Shown in pieces: positions 24,589 to 31,792 of a stretch of 32,945 nucleotides of DNA. Location: positions 1-32,945 of the forward strand of contig JAMJQV010000054.1 of NCBI GenBank assembly GCA_023554435.1. The letters run 5' to 3'. Position 1 is the stretch's first letter. The number at the start of each line of letters is the position of its first letter. The notes under the pieces were generated by a model, which did not search any database, was not told the origin of the DNA, and saw nothing but the letters and a program-made list of their open reading frames with translations. A program made the position numbers and the translations under genes. Source of the DNA: Gemmatimonadota bacterium. Its GTDB lineage: Bacteria; Gemmatimonadota; Gemmatimonadetes; Palauibacterales; Palauibacteraceae.

Positions 24589-25650
24589 TCACACCACTAG
24601 CATGGCGTCACCGTACGAATAGAAACGGTAGCGCTGTTCGACCGCATGACGATACGCCTCCAGTACGTGATCACGCCCGGCCAGGGCGGAAACCAGCATC
24701 AGGAGACTGGATCGAGGCAGATGGAAGTTGGTCAGCAGTCCGTCGACTGCGCGGAACTGGTAGGGGGGGTGAATGAACAGGTTCGTCCAGCCTCCGGTCG
24801 CTTCGAACGAGCCGTCCGCGGCGGCCGCCGTCTCGAGCGTTCGGGCTGACGTCGTTCCGACGGCCCACACTCGTCGTCCCGCAGCGCGCGCACGGTTCAA
24901 GAGCCGGGCAGACCCTTCGGAGAGGTCATACCACTCGGAGTGCATCCGGTGATCTTCCACTCGAGCGGCGTCCACCGGCCGGAACGTTCCGACGCCCACG
25001 TGCAGGGTGACGGGAACCACGCTCACTCCGAGGGCCTCGATCTGCTCGATCAGGCCAGTCGTGAAGTGAAGTCCCGCCGTCGGCGCGGCGACGCTTCCCC
25101 TCTCGCGCGCGTAGACCGTCTGATACCGCTCGCGATCCGCCTCGACCCCCGGACGCCGGATGTACGGAGGCAGGGGGACTTCTCCGTGCCGTTCGACCAG
25201 TTCCCAGGGATCCAGGTCTCCCTCGAGCCGCACCCGCCGGCTGCCGTCCGCGAGGGAATCTTCGACTCGCACCGCAAACCCGTCGGCGACTTCCACCACC
25301 CGTCCCGGCTTCAGCTTGCCGCCCGGACGGACGAGGGCGCGCCAGGTTCGTCCCTCCTCGTCTTCCGGCAACGGGCGCAGCAGGAGGATCTCCGCCCTGG
25401 CCCCGGTCGGCTTGCGACCGAGCAGGCGGGCCGGGAATACGCGAGTGTCGTTGATGACGAGCGCATCGCCCTCGGCGAGGTAGCTGAGGAGATCGGGAAA
25501 GGCGCGATCCGCCATGGCTCCGGTCTTCCGATCGAGAACCAGGAGGCGGCTGTCCTCGCGTCGATCCGCCGGGTGGCTGGCTACGAGGTCTTCGGGAAGC
25601 GGATAGTCGAAATCGGCCGTGAGAAGCGCGGGCCGGCCTTCAGCTGTCAT
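24589..25650 (-). CDS. queA: S-adenosylmethionine:tRNA ribosyltransferase-isomerase
   Basis: QueA uses the ribosyl group of SAM to turn preQ1 in tRNA into epoxyqueuosine. From ATG 25650 there are 353 residues; this start overlaps the ruvB stop by 11 nt. Family motifs are FDYPLPEDLVASHPADRR, SRLLVLDRKTG, DALVINDTRVFPARL, VAAPTAGLHFT, VTLHVGVGTFRPV, DHRMHSEWYDL, WAVGTTSARTLE, TNLFIHPPYQFRAVDGL and NFHLPRSSLLMLVSALAG. All conserved blocks are intact. Coding-strand HPPYQ contains a 7-base C run (in 24762-24768), which is part of the conserved motif. The gene sits between ruvB and tgt. Confidence 0.97.
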   Translation of the reverse strand: MTAEGRPALLTADFDYPLPEDLVASHPADRREDSRLLVLDRKTGAMADRAFPDLLSYLAEGDALVINDTRVFPARLLGRKPTGARAEILLLRPLPEDEEGRTWRALVRPGGKLKPGRVVEVADGFAVRVEDSLADGSRRVRLEGDLDPWELVERHGEVPLPPYIRRPGVEADRERYQTVYARERGSVAAPTAGLHFTTGLIEQIEALGVSVVPVTLHVGVGTFRPVDAARVEDHRMHSEWYDLSEGSARLLNRARAAGRRVWAVGTTSARTLETAAAADGSFEATGGWTNLFIHPPYQFRAVDGLLTNFHLPRSSLLMLVSALAGRDHVLEAYRHAVEQRYRFYSYGDAMLVV

Positions 25651-26686
25651 CCCCGAACAGTCCTGCCTGGGTCGAGGCCGCATCCGGCGGAAGCGCATAT
25701 CCGAACCGTTCGAAGGCCCGCGGGGTCGCCACCCGGCCCCGCGCCGTGCGGTGCAGATAGCCGTTCTGGATCAGGTACGGTTCGTACACCTCTTCGAGGG
25801 TATTCGCGTCCTCTCCGACGGCTACTGCCAGCGAGCCCAGGCCGACCGGCCCGCCGCCGAAGTTCTCGATGATCGCTCGCAGGACCCGGGCGTCCATTTC
25901 ATCGAGGCCGTACTCGTCCACGTTGAGCATCTCCAGGGCTCCGCGGGCCGTATCTCCGTCGATCCGGCCGTCCGACTTCACCTGGGCATAGTCCCGCACC
26001 CGGCGCAGCAGCCGGTTGGCGATCCGCGGTGTGCCCCGGGACCGGCGGGCGATTTCGATCGCTCCATCTTCGTCGACCGAGACCCCGAATATCTCCGCCG
26101 AGCGCTCTACGATCTGGTGGAGTTCCTCGGGCGGATAGTAGTTCAGCCTCTCGATGACCCCGAAGCGGGCCCGCATGGGCGCGGTGAGAAGCCCGAATCG
26201 GGTCGTGGCGCCCACCAGAGTGAACTGCTCGATCTTCATTGAGACCGTCTGGGCTCTCGCACCCTCGCTGAGCCTGATCTCGATCCGATAGTCCTCCATT
26301 GCCGGATAGAGATACTCCTCGATGACGGGACGCAACCGGTGGATTTCATCGATGAACAGGATGTCGCCGTGCTCGAGATTGGTCAGAAGACCGGCCAGAT
26401 CGCCCGGCTTCTCGAGCACCGGGCCCGATGTAATCTTGATGTTCACATCGAGTTCGCGGGCCATCAGGATCGCGAGAGTCGTCTTGCCCAGGCCGGGCGG
26501 ACCGAAGAACAGCGTGTGGTCGAGGGCTTCCTGCCGCTGCAATGCGGCTCGGATGTAGACGTCGAGCGCCTCCTTGACCTTCTCCTGTCCGACAAACTCT
26601 GCCAGCCGGTCAGGACGGAGGGAGCGCTCGTGCCCCTCTTCGCCATCCAGCGGCCGGGGAGTCGTGACTTCCACGCGTTCGGACAT
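25640..26686 (-). CDS. ruvB: Holliday junction branch migration helicase RuvB
   Basis: RuvB is the hexameric AAA+ motor of the RuvAB complex. The Walker A is FFGPPGLGKTTLA, Walker B is DILFIDEIHRL, sensor/arginine finger segments are GATTRFGLLTAPMRARFG, and the winged-helix end includes ENFGGGPVGLGSLA and YLIQNGYLHRTARGRVATP. ATG 26686 (MSERVEVTTPRPL) has an ideal GGAG 6 nt upstream and is preferred to ATG 26707; it gives 348 residues. It follows ruvA by 31 nt (10 nt from ATG 26707), and its 3' end overlaps queA. Confidence 0.98.
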   Translation of the reverse strand: MSERVEVTTPRPLDGEEGHERSLRPDRLAEFVGQEKVKEALDVYIRAALQRQEALDHTLFFGPPGLGKTTLAILMARELDVNIKITSGPVLEKPGDLAGLLTNLEHGDILFIDEIHRLRPVIEEYLYPAMEDYRIEIRLSEGARAQTVSMKIEQFTLVGATTRFGLLTAPMRARFGVIERLNYYPPEELHQIVERSAEIFGVSVDEDGAIEIARRSRGTPRIANRLLRRVRDYAQVKSDGRIDGDTARGALEMLNVDEYGLDEMDARVLRAIIENFGGGPVGLGSLAVAVGEDANTLEEVYEPYLIQNGYLHRTARGRVATPRAFERFGYALPPDAASTQAGLFGDDS

Positions 26687-26717
26687 CGGGTTCTCCAGGG
26701 GTTCCATCAACAGCCTG

Positions 26718-27308
26718 CTAAAGGTGCCTGAGCGCCGTGCGGATCAGTTCCTCGGTTTCGGCGTCTCCGCCGATCTCTCGCCGCGCCGCCCTCAGGGCAC
26801 TCTCGCTCTCGAGGTGCGTGTACCCGAGAGCCCTGAGAGCCTCGATAGCCCCCACGCCCTCCAGAGGCTCTTCCGCCGGACCGGCGCCGGCCATGGCCGC
26901 CAGGTCCTCCAGCTTGTCCGCGAGTTCCAGCGCCATGCGCTCGGCCGTCTTTCGGCCCACCCCGCTGACCATCTGCAGGGTCTCGTGTGCCCGGCTCCTC
27001 AGGGCACTCACGATTCGCTTCGCCGGCAGCGTGCCGATGATGGCGAGCGCCAGCCGCGGACCGACACCGGAAGCGCTCTGCAGCCGGAGGAACAGTTCCC
27101 GGTCGACCGAGCTTCCGAAACCGAACAGCTCCAGCGAGTCGTCCCGCGACACGAGAGCCGTATGCAGATCGACGTCGCTGCCGGGCTGCGGAAGCCCCTC
27201 GAACACACGGGAGGGCACGACGACCTCGTATCCCACACCGGCGACCGTCATGATCTCCACCCGGTCGCCCCGCACGGCGGTCAGCTCTCCCCGAATGCGG
27301 CTGATCAC
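26718..27308 (-). CDS. ruvA: Holliday junction DNA-binding protein RuvA
   Basis: RuvA tetramers bind the four-way junction and load RuvB. The 196-residue protein starts at GTG 27308 (ISRIRGELTAVRGDRVEIM), overlapping the ruvC stop as GTGA. The open frame upstream lies over ruvC and is not used. Domain I is an OB fold (VAGVGYEVVVPS, REDS-like SRDDSLELFGF). Domain II has two helix-hairpin-helix motifs (SASGVGPRLALAIIG and MVSGVGRKTAERMALEL). Domain III, at about 150-196, is the RuvB-binding helical bundle (AIEALRALGYTHLE). The gene is complete. Confidence 0.97.
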   Translation of the reverse strand: MISRIRGELTAVRGDRVEIMTVAGVGYEVVVPSRVFEGLPQPGSDVDLHTALVSRDDSLELFGFGSSVDRELFLRLQSASGVGPRLALAIIGTLPAKRIVSALRSRAHETLQMVSGVGRKTAERMALELADKLEDLAAMAGAGPAEEPLEGVGAIEALRALGYTHLESESALRAARREIGGDAETEELIRTALRHL

Positions 27309-27805
27309 GGATCCGCCCTGAGCTGCGCCAGCGGGCCCGTGCCGATGATCAGGTGACAGAGGGCGGCGGCACAGCCGTCCGCGGCATCGGACGGTCGGGG
27401 CGGCTCTGCCAGCCCGAGGAGTTTCTGTACCATGAATCCCACCTGTGTCTTGGTCGCCCGTCCCGTCCCTACGACGGCCTTCTTGATCTCCGCCGGCGGG
27501 TACTCTGCCACCGGAATGCCGCATTCAGCCCCCGCCAGGAGGGCCACGCCGCGCGCGTGCGCGAGCACGACGGCGGTGCGGGGGTTCTCTCGGTAGAACA
27601 CACCCTCGACCGCCATGCAGTCCGGCTGCAGCCGTTCGATCACGGCCTGTATGTCACTGTAGATGTGCAGGAGGCGAACGGCCAGATCGCCCTGCCTCGG
27701 CGAGCGGATGACGCCGCATTCGATGAGCCGGACATCGGTCCCCCGGCCTTCGACCACTCCATACCCGGTCGCCGTGGATCCTGGATCGATCCCCAGCACT
27801 CTCAC
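27305..27805 (-). CDS. ruvC: Crossover junction endodeoxyribonuclease RuvC
   Basis: RuvC resolves Holliday junctions by paired nicks. The 166-residue protein has an RNase H-like fold with MRVLGIDPGSTATGYGVVE (catalytic D7), MAVEGVFYRENPRTA (catalytic Glu), the AEYPPAEIKKAVVGTGRATKT basic loop, and PSDAADGCAAALCHL, which supplies the C-terminal catalytic Asp residues. The GTG at 27805 has no strong ribosome binding site; a second in-frame GTG lies at 27799. It follows yebC with a 48-nt gap that holds a 7-bp hairpin. The order yebC-ruvC-ruvA-ruvB is common in bacteria. Confidence 0.97.
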   Translation of the reverse strand: MRVLGIDPGSTATGYGVVEGRGTDVRLIECGVIRSPRQGDLAVRLLHIYSDIQAVIERLQPDCMAVEGVFYRENPRTAVVLAHARGVALLAGAECGIPVAEYPPAEIKKAVVGTGRATKTQVGFMVQKLLGLAEPPRPSDAADGCAAALCHLIIGTGPLAQLRADP

Positions 27806-27831
27806 GGAGATCTGACGCGGTGGCCGGGCGG

Positions 27832-27850
27832 CGCCGGGTCCGGCCCGGCG
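27832..27850 (-). other. Hairpin between yebC and ruvC
   Basis: This is a perfect 7-bp inverted repeat (CGCCGGG at 27832-27838, loop 27839-27843, CCCGGCG at 27844-27850) starting 3 nt after the yebC stop codon. No T-tract follows on the minus strand. It could lower read-through from yebC into the ruv genes or protect an mRNA 3' end. It may also be chance in GC-rich DNA. Confidence 0.35.
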
Positions 27851-27853
27851 ATC

Positions 27854-28603
27854 TCAGCCTTCGAGCGACGCGAACGCTTCGTCATCCACCTCGAAATTGG
27901 AGTAGAGCTTCAGAACGTCGTCCTGCTCTTCCAGCGCTGTGACCAGCTTGATCAGTTTCTCGGCTTCCCGTCCCTCCACCTTCACGGTGTTGGTGGGTAG
28001 CAGCGCCAGCTCGGCCTCCTCGAACTCGATTCCCTGCTCGCGAAGGCCGTCCTGAACCACGTGGAAATCGGCAACCGAAGTCGTCAGGTAGTGGATGCCG
28101 TCCTCGGTCCGCATGTCCTCGGCTCCGGCCCCGAGCGCCGACTCGAGAGCCACTTCCTCGTCGTAGCGCGTTCCGTCCAGATAGATCTGACCTTTCCGCT
28201 CGAACATCCACGCGACCGAACCGCTCTGCCCGAGGTTTCCCCCGCCCTTGCTCATGATGTGGCGGATTTCGGCCACTGTACGGTTGGTATTGTCCGTCAC
28301 GCACTCCAGGAAGATGGCCACGCCGCCCGGGCCGTAACCCTCGTACGTGGTCTCCTCGAACACCATGCCCGGCAACTCGCCCGTGCCTCGTTGAACGGCA
28401 CGGTCGATGTTGGCCTGCGGCATGTTCTCGGCTTTCGCGTTGGCGATCGCCGTTCGCAACCGTGGATTGAAGTTGGGGTCACCGCCGCCCTGGCGTGCCG
28501 CTACGGCGAGTTCCCGCCCCATCTTCGAGAACACCCTTCCGCGGGCCTGATCGTTGACCGCCTTCTGGCGCTTGATCTGTGACCATTTGCTGTGTCCTGC
28601 CAA
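27854..28603 (-). CDS. yebC: YebC/PmpR/TACO1-family protein, TTG start
   Basis: The 249-residue protein starts with the family's nearly invariant MAGHSKWSQIKRQKAVNDQ, which fixes the start at a TTG codon (28603), preceded by GGAG at 9 nt. Other conserved blocks are GRELAVAARQGGGDPNFNPRLR, KAENMPQANIDRAVQRGTGEL, YEGYGPGGVAIFLECVTDN and NRTVAEIRHIMSKGGGNLGQSGSVAWMF. The family was long annotated as transcriptional regulators. The mitochondrial homologue TACO1 is a translational activator, and bacterial members have been linked to translation of difficult proline-rich stretches. It lies 30 nt after the EF-G-like gene, which supports a translation role here. TTG may keep expression low. Confidence 0.96.
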   Translation of the reverse strand: MAGHSKWSQIKRQKAVNDQARGRVFSKMGRELAVAARQGGGDPNFNPRLRTAIANAKAENMPQANIDRAVQRGTGELPGMVFEETTYEGYGPGGVAIFLECVTDNTNRTVAEIRHIMSKGGGNLGQSGSVAWMFERKGQIYLDGTRYDEEVALESALGAGAEDMRTEDGIHYLTTSVADFHVVQDGLREQGIEFEEAELALLPTNTVKVEGREAEKLIKLVTALEEQDDVLKLYSNFEVDDEAFASLEG

Positions 28604-28633
28604 ACGTCTCTACTCCGTCTCTGGGCACCGCGA

Positions 28634-30730
28634 TCAGCGGTGCTCTTCTTCCTTCCGGGCTTCCGCCTCGGCGATGATCTTCTGGGTCACATCGGCCGGG
28701 GCCGGTTCGTACCCGGAGAGATCGCGCGCATGTGCGCCCTTGCCCTGCGTCAGTGAACGCAGCGCCGTCGAATAGCGGTACATCTCCGCCTGCGGCACCT
28801 TCGCCTTGACGACCTGCCAGTGCCCGTCGGCCTCCATGCCCATGATGCGGCCCCGACGCTGGTTGAGATCGCCGATGACCTCGCCCATGAACTCCTCGGG
28901 CGTCCGGACTTCGACCTCCAGGATCGGCTCGAGGATGATCGGACGCGCGTCGCGGGCCACCTTCTGGAACGCCATCGATCCGGCGACCTTGAAAGCCTGC
29001 TCCGAGCTGTCCACCGCGTGGTACGACCCGTCGTAGCACTCCACGGCGACGTCCACCACCGGGTAGCCGGCGAGAATCCCACGGCTGAGGGCCTCCTGGA
29101 CCCCCTTGCCCACGGCCGGCACGAACTTACTGGGGATCACGCCGCCCACGATCTTGCTGACGAACTCGAAGCCCTCTCCGCGAGTACGGGGCGCCAGCCG
29201 AAGCCAGCAGTCTCCGTACTGCCCACGGCCACCGGTCTGCTTCTTGTACCGGCCCTGGCCCTGGGCCTTCTTGGTGATCGTCTCGCGGTACGCGATGCGC
29301 GGGGCCTCCGTCTCGACGTTCACGCCGAATTTCCGCTTCAGGCGCTCCATCGCGACGTTCAGGTGCAACTCGCCGAGTCCGCGGGCGATCGTCTGGCCCA
29401 GCTCGGGGTCGAAGGCGGCGACGAACGTCGGGTCTTCCTCGTGCACCCGGTTCAGACCATTCGCCAGTTTGTCTTCCTCGCCGCGCGAGGCCGGGAAGAT
29501 GGCAATCGCGATGTCCGGCTTCGGCCAGTCGATCGGGGCCAGCCGGAAGTCCTTGCCCTGGGCGCACAGGGTGTCCCCCGTGTGCGTGTCCTTGAGCTTC
29601 GCGACCACGCCGATGTCCCCGGCGTGCAGAACCTCGACCTCCGAGCGGCTCGCGCCATCGGGCGTCGCCGGATGCGTAAGGCGCTCATCGATCGAGTGGC
29701 CCGGATTGGAGGCTGTCATCCCCCCACGTACGGAACCGGAGAACACCCGGAAGTAGGTCAACTCACCCACCCGTGGCTCCTGCGTCGTCTTGAACACCAT
29801 CGCGGTGAGCGGCTCCGAGTCCAGCGGCTTCAGTTCGGTCACCTCGCCCTTGGCGTTCGTGACCTCGACCGTGCCGGAGTCGGCCGGCGACGGCATGAGT
29901 TCAACCAGCTTGTTCATGATGGCGCGAACACCGTATCCGCTGTCACCCGAACCGCAGAAGATGGGGAACAGTTCGCCGCGCCACATGGCCGCCGACATGG
30001 CCGCCAGCACCTTCGCGCGATCGAGTTCCTCGCCTTCGAGATAGGCCTCGAGGAGCTCGTCGTCGGTGGCGGCAATGGTCTCGATCAATTGCTCCCGGTA
30101 CTGCTCGACCGTGTCCAGCAACTCACCGGGAATCTCGGTCTCTTCGTACTCGCCCTTGGAGGAGCCGCCCTTGTAGAGGTGCGCCTTGTTCGAGAACAGG
30201 TTCACGATGCCCCTGAAGCTGTCGCCGGTGCCGATCGGCACCTCGACAGGGATCGCCTCTGACGACAGCGTGTCCCGAATCTGGTTGAAGCACTTCTCGA
30301 AGCTGGCGTTCTCCCGGTCCATCATCGACACGAAGAACATCCGCGGCAGGGAACGCTTGCTGCATGCCGCCCAGACCCGCTCCGTGCCTACCTCCACGCC
30401 GTTGGTGGCACTCACGACCATCAGGCCACCGTCCACGACTCGAACCGCGGCCTCCACCTCACCAAAAAAGTCCAGGTACCCCGGGGTGTCGATCAGATTG
30501 ATCTTGGTGCCCATCCACTCGGCCCGCCCCATGGCCAGATTGATGGAAATGCCGTGATCTTGTTCTTCGGGAGTGAAGTCGGTGTGCGCGGTGCCATTCT
30601 CGACCGAACCACGCCGCGTGGTGGAACCAGCTATGAAGCACATGGCGTCCACGAGCGTCGTCTTGCCGCTGCCGCCATGACCGAGAACTGCGATATTTCT
30701 GATGTCGGAGGAACCGTACTCGGTACCCAT
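28634..30730 (-). CDS. Elongation factor G-like GTPase (EF-G paralogue)
   Basis: This 698-residue translational GTPase has the full EF-G domain order: G domain about 1-280, domain II about 305-395, and domains III-V to the end. P-loop GHGGSGKTT is at 17-25. Switch II is DTPGYLDF (81-88), where canonical EF-G has DTPGHVDF, so the catalytic His is Tyr (Y85). The guanine-specificity motif NKMD is replaced by SMMD (135-138). Domain IV is present with GRGQYGDCWLRL and SYHAVDSSEQAFKVAG. These changes mark the EF-G-like paralogue family rather than the housekeeping translocase, whose gene usually sits beside rpsG/rpsL/tuf. The ATG at 30730 has AGGAGGTGAGG upstream. Its exact role (specialised translocation, recycling or stress) is unknown. 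Confidence 0.93.
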   Translation of the reverse strand: MGTEYGSSDIRNIAVLGHGGSGKTTLVDAMCFIAGSTTRRGSVENGTAHTDFTPEEQDHGISINLAMGRAEWMGTKINLIDTPGYLDFFGEVEAAVRVVDGGLMVVSATNGVEVGTERVWAACSKRSLPRMFFVSMMDRENASFEKCFNQIRDTLSSEAIPVEVPIGTGDSFRGIVNLFSNKAHLYKGGSSKGEYEETEIPGELLDTVEQYREQLIETIAATDDELLEAYLEGEELDRAKVLAAMSAAMWRGELFPIFCGSGDSGYGVRAIMNKLVELMPSPADSGTVEVTNAKGEVTELKPLDSEPLTAMVFKTTQEPRVGELTYFRVFSGSVRGGMTASNPGHSIDERLTHPATPDGASRSEVEVLHAGDIGVVAKLKDTHTGDTLCAQGKDFRLAPIDWPKPDIAIAIFPASRGEEDKLANGLNRVHEEDPTFVAAFDPELGQTIARGLGELHLNVAMERLKRKFGVNVETEAPRIAYRETITKKAQGQGRYKKQTGGRGQYGDCWLRLAPRTRGEGFEFVSKIVGGVIPSKFVPAVGKGVQEALSRGILAGYPVVDVAVECYDGSYHAVDSSEQAFKVAGSMAFQKVARDARPIILEPILEVEVRTPEEFMGEVIGDLNQRRGRIMGMEADGHWQVVKAKVPQAEMYRYSTALRSLTQGKGAHARDLSGYEPAPADVTQKIIAEAEARKEEEHR

Positions 30731-30769
30731 CGCACCTCACCTCCTGTCAGGGGTTACGTCCAACGACCT

Positions 30770-30783
30770 CCACCGTGCGGTGG
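30770..30783. promoter_or_regulatory. Inverted repeat in the 5' leader of the EF-G-like gene
   Basis: CCACCG-TG-CGGTGG is a perfect 6-bp inverted repeat around a 2-nt centre, between the predicted start of transcription and the ribosome binding site of the EF-G-like gene. The very short loop makes an RNA hairpin unlikely, so a DNA-binding protein site is the better guess. No matching regulator is known to me. Confidence 0.25.
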
Positions 30784-30791
30784 GGGGCCAC

Positions 30792-30820
30792 ATAGTAGAA
30801 AAGACGCCGCCCTCTGGAAA
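30792..30820 (-). promoter_or_regulatory. Candidate promoter of the EF-G-like/yebC unit, inside the upstream terminator
   Basis: On the minus strand, TTTCCA (30820-30815) and TACTAT (30797-30792) are separated by exactly 17 nt, each matching the sigma70 consensus at four of six positions. The -35 element falls in the loop of the terminator hairpin and the spacer covers its second arm and T-tract. Transcription would begin near 30786, about 55 nt before the ATG. Confidence 0.35.
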
Positions 30821-30831
30821 GGGGCGACGTC
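30799..30831 (-). terminator. Intrinsic terminator of the ddl-rhomboid unit
   Basis: On the minus strand GACGTCGCCC (30831-30822), a 9-nt loop and GGGCGGCGTC (30812-30803) form a 10-bp stem with a single G-T wobble. TTTT (30802-30799) follows directly. It begins 4 nt after the rhomboid stop codon (30836). This is the only classic hairpin plus T-tract that I find in the window. Confidence 0.88.
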
Positions 30832-30835
30832 GACC

Positions 30836-31792
30836 TCAATCCGAGCCGCGATAACGTCGGCTCATGTCGTCCAGATACGCCCGCTCTCTCTCCGTCAGCG
30901 ATTCGATTCCCGAGTCCCGAATCTTGTCCAGTATCCGGTCGACTTCGTCCAGGGCGTCCCCGTCCACCGGGCGGCTCTTCCGCCGCTCGTCCGTCCTCCG
31001 GGACCGATCCGCCGCGGACCGACCCTGCTCGACGCCCAGTTTCGTCCGGCGCGGGTTCATCCGACGCAGTCTGGCCTCGATCCGGTCGCCGTACCGCAGG
31101 TAGATCCAGGCGGTGGCTGCTCCGCCCAGGTGCGCCCACGTTGCCACCCCACCACCCATTTCGCCTCCGAGTGCCGATCGAGTGGCCAGCAGGTCGAGGA
31201 CGATGATCACCCCGACGAGATACTTCACCTTGACGGGAATGATGAACCACAGGAGCACCCGCGCATCCGGCCACTTCATGGCGAACGCCAGCATCACGCC
31301 CATCAGGGCGCCCGAGGCCCCGATGACCGATACCGGCCCGATCCACCGGTAGAGCAGCACCGACGTCAGGGCGGCTCCCACTCCGCACAACAGGTAGAAC
31401 TTCAGGAACTCCCGCCCTCCCCACGCCCGCTCGAGCGGCGGACCGAAGAAGAACAGGATCAGCATGTTGAAGAAGACGTGCCCGAACCCGTTCGCGTGCA
31501 CGAACATGTAGGTGATCACGGACCACGGGTGACCGAACAGGTCGGGTGTGGAGAAGCCGAGCGTGTCGACGGCCCAGCGGAACGGGATCACACCCAGCAC
31601 ACTGATCAGGACGAAGAGCCCGAAGTTCGCGACCAGGAGCCGCTTGACCCAGAGAGTCAGAGAGTAGCCGAACAGGCCGCCGCCGCCCGGAGGCCCACCG
31701 TAGCCGCCGTCGCGCCCACGCCAGCCCGTCGGACCCTGCCAGCCCCCCCCCGTCGGGCGCCGAGCCCCGTAGTTGCGGTCGGAGAGGCCCAT
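30836..31792 (-). CDS. Rhomboid-family intramembrane serine protease with Gly-rich N-tail
   Basis: The 318-residue protein starts at ATG 31792, whose A is also the last base of the ddl TGA (TGATG); the longer open frame lies over ddl. Residues 1-40 are a Gly/Arg-rich cytoplasmic tail encoded partly by a run of nine G. Six membrane helices follow from about 48 to 232. The catalytic dyad is S160 in VIGASGALMG and H221 in TWAHLGGAA. The conserved HANGFGHVFFNM supplies the oxyanion Asn (N109). The soluble C-terminus holds a conserved-looking helical motif, ILDKIRDSGIESLTERERAYL, as found after rhomboids in several diderm phyla. The substrate is unknown. The gene is followed by the intrinsic terminator. 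Confidence 0.93.
   Translation of the reverse strand: MGLSDRNYGARRPTGGGWQGPTGWRGRDGGYGGPPGGGGLFGYSLTLWVKRLLVANFGLFVLISVLGVIPFRWAVDTLGFSTPDLFGHPWSVITYMFVHANGFGHVFFNMLILFFFGPPLERAWGGREFLKFYLLCGVGAALTSVLLYRWIGPVSVIGASGALMGVMLAFAMKWPDARVLLWFIIPVKVKYLVGVIIVLDLLATRSALGGEMGGGVATWAHLGGAATAWIYLRYGDRIEARLRRMNPRRTKLGVEQGRSAADRSRRTDERRKSRPVDGDALDEVDRILDKIRDSGIESLTERERAYLDDMSRRYRGSD

Noticed and set aside
24762..24768. Seven-base homopolymer in queA as a phase-variable site
   Set aside because: It encodes the conserved HPPYQ motif in a normal frame and is of a length expected in this base composition.
28820..30262. 480-aa plus-strand open frame antisense to the EF-G-like gene
   Set aside because: It is entirely within a conserved gene and has no family resemblance.
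28634..30730. Calling this gene the housekeeping fusA
   Set aside because: Switch II His and NKxD are both changed and there are no rpsL/rpsG/tuf neighbours.
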